Shown here piece by piece: positions 3,300-5,754 of a stretch of 5,754 nt of DNA; position 1 is the stretch's first letter, and each line of letters opens with the position of its first letter. The position numbers were made by a program, and so were the translations under genes. The DNA is taken from assembly GCA_012800685.1 (NCBI GenBank), contig JAAZIT010000251.1:1-5754 (forward strand). Direction: 5' to 3'. The stretch is from Clostridiales bacterium. Lineage in GTDB: Bacteria > Bacillota > Clostridia > Oscillospirales > Ruminococcaceae. The notes beneath the pieces are model-generated. The model was not told where the DNA came from and searched no databases. It worked only from the letters and a program-made list of their open reading frames with translations.

Positions 3300-5237
3300 T
3301 TGAACTTTTTTGATGATATTAATATGGAAAACAATAAAAATAAGAGCTTAGGAACACCTAACGGCAATCCAGCTCAATTAAACGGGGCTGAAATTCCTAT
3401 GGCGGTTTTTGTTCCGACCCAAAACATTAATACAGGCTCTAACGCTAGTTCTAGTGCTAACTCTAGTGCTAATGATAACACTAGTTCTATTTATGATGCT
3501 AATTCTAATAATAATCCTAACAATAATTCTAGTACTAATTTAAATCCTAATAATAAATCGAACACGAATTCCAATTCTGACATTAATCCTAATAACAATT
3601 ATAATACTAACAATAATACCAATTTTGACAATAATTTTAACTCTAATCCTAATCTAAACACTAACCCTAACACTAATACAAATACTAACAATAACTCTTA
3701 TCCTAATTCTAACGATAGTGATAGTTTGAACAATAACACGAATTTTTCCAATAACACAAACTCTAATTCTGACAATAATTCTAGCACTAACCCTAACAAT
3801 ATTCCAAATTCTGCTTTTGTACCTAATCAAGTTGCTAAGGACATTCCCATCGCAAACTCTACTGGCATTAATAATGACTCTACTACAAACGTCTCTCAAA
3901 ATGGTGATACTTTAAAAACATCTAACGTTTATGAAGCATCTCAATTTGCTCAGGCTAATAATAATATAGCTGCTAATATCCCTGACGAAAATGTTACTGA
4001 TAGCGAAACTCCAAAAAACCAAGCTGTAAAATCTAGCTTTAAAGGAAATGATGTTTTTCCTGAAGACTTTTTTTGGAATGATGTTTTGGTAAAACAGCGT
4101 GCTAAAAGAAAAAGGGCAAATAAGATATCTGCAATAATAATTACGGCATCTTTGATTTTTTGTACCTTTGTTGTACTAAGCTCGTATTTTGGAAAAGGCT
4201 GGATTAGTAATATTTTTAATGGCGGAAGTAATATTGAATTTACTTTGCCCCTTGTAGAGAAGCCAGAGCTTGATGATGAATTTTATCAAGAGGACGGAAG
4301 ATATACTGCCGCAGGTGTTGCAAAAGCAATGGAAGAATCTATTGTGTCAATAATAGCCTATACCTCAACGGACGTTTCGCTTGGGCAAGCATCAGGTTCA
4401 GGAATTATTATGAGCAAGGACGGATATATTCTAACTAATGCCCATGTAATTGAAGACCATATAAAAAACGGCATTAAGGTTGTTTTGTATGATAAAACCA
4501 CCTATCAAGCCACAGTTGTGGGAAGCGATATTAAGACAGATATTGCTGTTTTAAAAATCACTGCTGATAACCTTCAGCCTGCTGAATTTGGAAATTCCGA
4601 TTCAGTTATATTAGGTGAAGAGGTTGTTGCTCTTGGCTCTCCAGGAGGGCTAACTGGGAGTATATCAAAGGGAATAGTTTCGGGGCTAAATCGTGAAATA
4701 AAGGTTGCGGCTAACCAAATAGAAATGAACTGCATACAGGTTGATGCGGCAATAAATCCAGGGAATTCTGGTGGTGCATTAGTTAATATGTGGGGACAGG
4801 TGGTTGGAATAGTTAGCTCAAAGCTAAGCTCATCTGACTTTGACGGTATTGGTTTCGCAATTTCAATGACTGCCGCTAAACCGATAATTGAAGACTTAAT
4901 GGAATATGGTTGTATTCCTGGGAGAATAAAAATAGGAATAACCTTTATTGAGATTAACGCCGAGCTTGCTGAACTATATTCTCTTCCAGAGGGACTTAAT
5001 ATTCAAGAAATTGACCCTAGCTCTGATATTGCAAATACTGAGCTTGCCGTAGGCGACACAATCACCCATATAAACAGAAATAAGGTGACCTCTAAAGAAG
5101 ATGTTTCAGCTATAACGAATGATAAAAAGGCTGGAGATGTTTTAGATGCAATAGATATTAGAGAAGATGAGACCTTTGAAATTCAGTTTAAGCTAATGGA
5201 CGATTCCGCCTCACTAAAGGTTGATACAAAGAAATAA
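3300..5237 (+). CDS. htrA: Membrane-anchored HtrA/DegP-family serine protease with a long Asn-rich N-terminus
   Basis: A 645-residue S1C-type trypsin-like protease/chaperone that should act on misfolded proteins outside the membrane. No N-terminal signal peptide is seen; one membrane helix at about 276-297 follows the basic stretch KQRAKRKR (265-272), predicting a cytoplasmic N-terminus and an external protease. The protease domain (about 335-535) has a complete triad: H382 in TNAHV, D414 in KTDIAVLK, and S490 in GNSGGAL. A single PDZ domain covers about 541-632. The ~275-residue cytoplasmic part is unusually long compared with typical Firmicute HtrA proteins. Its residues 41-170 contain 58 Asn out of 130, mixed with Ser, Thr, Pro and Asp. 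Translation starts at TTG, fixed by the ribosome binding site. It is 15 bases downstream of the kinase, in the same operon and ending at a terminator, so the two-component system probably controls it. Family assignment is firm; the function of the N-terminus is unknown. Confidence 0.95.
   Translation: MNFFDDINMENNKNKSLGTPNGNPAQLNGAEIPMAVFVPTQNINTGSNASSSANSSANDNTSSIYDANSNNNPNNNSSTNLNPNNKSNTNSNSDINPNNNYNTNNNTNFDNNFNSNPNLNTNPNTNTNTNNNSYPNSNDSDSLNNNTNFSNNTNSNSDNNSSTNPNNIPNSAFVPNQVAKDIPIANSTGINNDSTTNVSQNGDTLKTSNVYEASQFAQANNNIAANIPDENVTDSETPKNQAVKSSFKGNDVFPEDFFWNDVLVKQRAKRKRANKISAIIITASLIFCTFVVLSSYFGKGWISNIFNGGSNIEFTLPLVEKPELDDEFYQEDGRYTAAGVAKAMEESIVSIIAYTSTDVSLGQASGSGIIMSKDGYILTNAHVIEDHIKNGIKVVLYDKTTYQATVVGSDIKTDIAVLKITADNLQPAEFGNSDSVILGEEVVALGSPGGLTGSISKGIVSGLNREIKVAANQIEMNCIQVDAAINPGNSGGALVNMWGQVVGIVSSKLSSSDFDGIGFAISMTAAKPIIEDLMEYGCIPGRIKIGITFIEINAELAELYSLPEGLNIQEIDPSSDIANTELAVGDTITHINRNKVTSKEDVSAITNDKKAGDVLDAIDIREDETFEIQFKLMDDSASLKVDTKK
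3432..3809 (+). repeat. Low-complexity Asn/Ser/Thr/Pro coding tract in htrA
   Basis: This encodes HtrA residues 45-170. Over residues 71-160 about half (46 of 90) are Asn. Short runs of Asn alternate with Thr, Ser, Pro or Asp. At about 3648-3694 there is a near-hexanucleotide periodicity (CTAACC, CTAACA, CTAATA) that encodes alternating Asn-X. Both AAT and AAC are used and the neighbouring codons vary, so the tract is not one clean microsatellite. Either it is old, or selection acts on amino-acid composition. The composition resembles prion-like or flexible spacer sequences. Confidence 0.85.
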
Positions 5238-5240
5238 ATT

Positions 5241-5271
5241 AAAGCCTTGCCTAATTAGGTGAGGCTTTTTT
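5241..5271 (+). terminator. Rho-independent terminator of the two-component/htrA operon
   Basis: AAAGCCTTGCCT (5241-5252) and AGGTGAGGCTTT (5257-5268) form a 12-bp stem including two G-U pairs, with an AATT loop. It runs into six T residues (5266-5271). It begins three bases after the htrA stop codon. Confidence 0.9.
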
Positions 5272-5544
5272 GTGACTTTTAATTGGAGATGCGTTGCGAT
5301 TTCCAAAGTGTTGCACCCTTGTATTTCGTTTTTACCATTCCTCCCCTGTAAATCTTTATACTTCTATGACTCTTTTGCAAACAAAAACCTCCTGTGGTTT
5401 TATTTTTACCACAGGAGGTTTTTTATTGTCTGTTTTTACTAAATCTGTTTATTTATAGTAATGTTTTACTTTTTAAAATAATATTTAACTTGTTTTAATG
5501 TTGGGTTTATTTAAAGCGATTTATTAAGCAGATTTTTAAATATA
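5272..5544. other. Intergenic region between convergent genes
   Basis: About 270 bases between the htrA terminator and the end of the minus-strand gene. Apart from the strong hairpin at 5383-5424 I see no gene, RNA or mobile-element signature. A 19-codon minus-strand ORF near 5330 follows GGGGAGG, but with only one base of spacing, so it is not supported. Confidence 0.5.
5383..5424. terminator. Bidirectional intrinsic terminator
   Basis: AAAAACCTCCTGTGGT (5383-5398) pairs perfectly with ACCACAGGAGGTTTTT (5408-5423), a 16-bp stem with a 9-base loop. T-runs lie on the 3' side in both orientations (5419-5424 on the plus strand; complement of 5383-5387 on the minus). It lies between the rightward htrA operon, which already has its own terminator, and the leftward gene ending at 5545. 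It probably ends the latter and backs up the former. The stem arms contain AGGAGG and its complement, so they should not be mistaken for a ribosome binding site. Confidence 0.9.
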
Positions 5545-5754
5545 TCAATTTTCCTCATAAAATTCGTCTTGCATATCATTTGGATCATACGGATTATAGT
5601 CGCTATAATTATATTTATAACGAGAATCAAAATCTTTAACAAGAACCTTTAATCTTTGAGCTAAATCGTTGTATTTTGAAGGTACAACTAGTGACTCATT
5701 ATTAATTGATATTTTGTAGTTAAACTGTTGTTGTACTGCATATGGAACAGATAC
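5545..5754 (-). CDS. C-terminal part of an unidentified protein (runs off the window edge)
   Basis: A minus-strand frame is open from the right window edge to TGA at 5547-5545, giving 69 residues of C-terminus; the start lies outside the window. The visible sequence begins VSVPYAVQQQFNYKISINNE, has a helical-looking middle (LAQRLKVLVKDF) and ends in a Tyr/Asn/Asp-rich acidic tail (SDYNPYDPNDMQDEFYEEN). No membrane segment or family motif that I recognise is present. Support comes from 69 codons without a stop in a very AT-rich region, normal-looking amino-acid composition, and a downstream bidirectional terminator at 5383-5424. It converges on the htrA operon, so it is a separate transcription unit. 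Function unknown. Confidence 0.7.
   Translation of the reverse strand, partial: VSVPYAVQQQFNYKISINNESLVVPSKYNDLAQRLKVLVKDFDSRYKYNYSDYNPYDPNDMQDEFYEEN

Noticed and set aside
3648..3694. CCTAAC/ACTAAC repeats reminiscent of a telomere-like or CRISPR-like array
   Set aside because: The pattern is in frame and codes for Asn-Pro/Asn-Thr alternation inside htrA. There are no conserved repeats with unique spacers.
3654..3899. Minus-strand frame encoding an Arg/Val/Ile-rich repetitive peptide
   Set aside because: It is the complement of the Asn-rich tract: ATT/GTT/AGT-type codons arise automatically from AAT/AAC repeats. No start signals support it.
5271..5335. Minus-strand 19-codon ORF after GGGGAGG
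   Set aside because: Only one base separates the putative binding site from the ATG, and the peptide is very short with no context supporting translation.
5408..5424. AGGAGG near 5414 as a ribosome binding site for a rightward gene
   Set aside because: It is one arm of a perfect terminator hairpin, and no start codon with an open frame follows at proper distance.

Overview
The window looks like chromosome from an AT-rich, low-GC Gram-positive bacterium, most likely a member of the Clostridia. This rests on the base composition, strong AGGAGG-type ribosome binding sites, a perfect CIRCE operator (the HrcA heat-shock site) upstream of groES, a TTG start codon, and a response regulator / sensor kinase / membrane-anchored HtrA gene order of the kind known in Firmicutes. 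I cannot name genus or species from the sequence alone.

Layout. Positions 1-187 hold no gene. They consist of degenerate tandem copies, with a 41-46 bp period, of the 3' end of groES and its stop region. groES (188-460, minus strand) follows, with its leader, two candidate promoters and the CIRCE element (569-595). Positions 600-1100 are a very AT-rich divergent intergenic region with several inverted repeats, the likely promoter(s) of the rightward operon at 889-935, and a possible 47-codon leader ORF (962-1105). The rightward operon has an OmpR-type response regulator (1111-1806), a HAMP-containing sensor histidine kinase (1806-3284, overlapping by one base) and an HtrA/DegP-family serine protease with one PDZ domain (3300-5237). 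A good intrinsic terminator at 5241-5271 closes the operon. A second, perfectly paired terminator-like hairpin (5383-5424) can work in both directions. The C-terminal 69 codons of an unidentified minus-strand gene (5545-5754) enter from the right edge.

How the genes fit together. Both transcription units concern protein quality control: a co-chaperonin under HrcA-type control, and a two-component system co-transcribed with a membrane-anchored surface protease. By analogy with CssRS-HtrA and WalRK-HtrA of Bacilli, the kinase probably senses an envelope condition through its ~160-residue extracytoplasmic domain, and the regulator probably controls this operon and others. The oddest elements are the ~130-residue asparagine-rich, prion-like stretch in the predicted cytoplasmic N-terminus of the protease, and the decayed repeats of the groES tail where groEL would be expected. 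I see no CRISPR array, transposase, tRNA or rRNA, and no clear evidence of an entirely new system.
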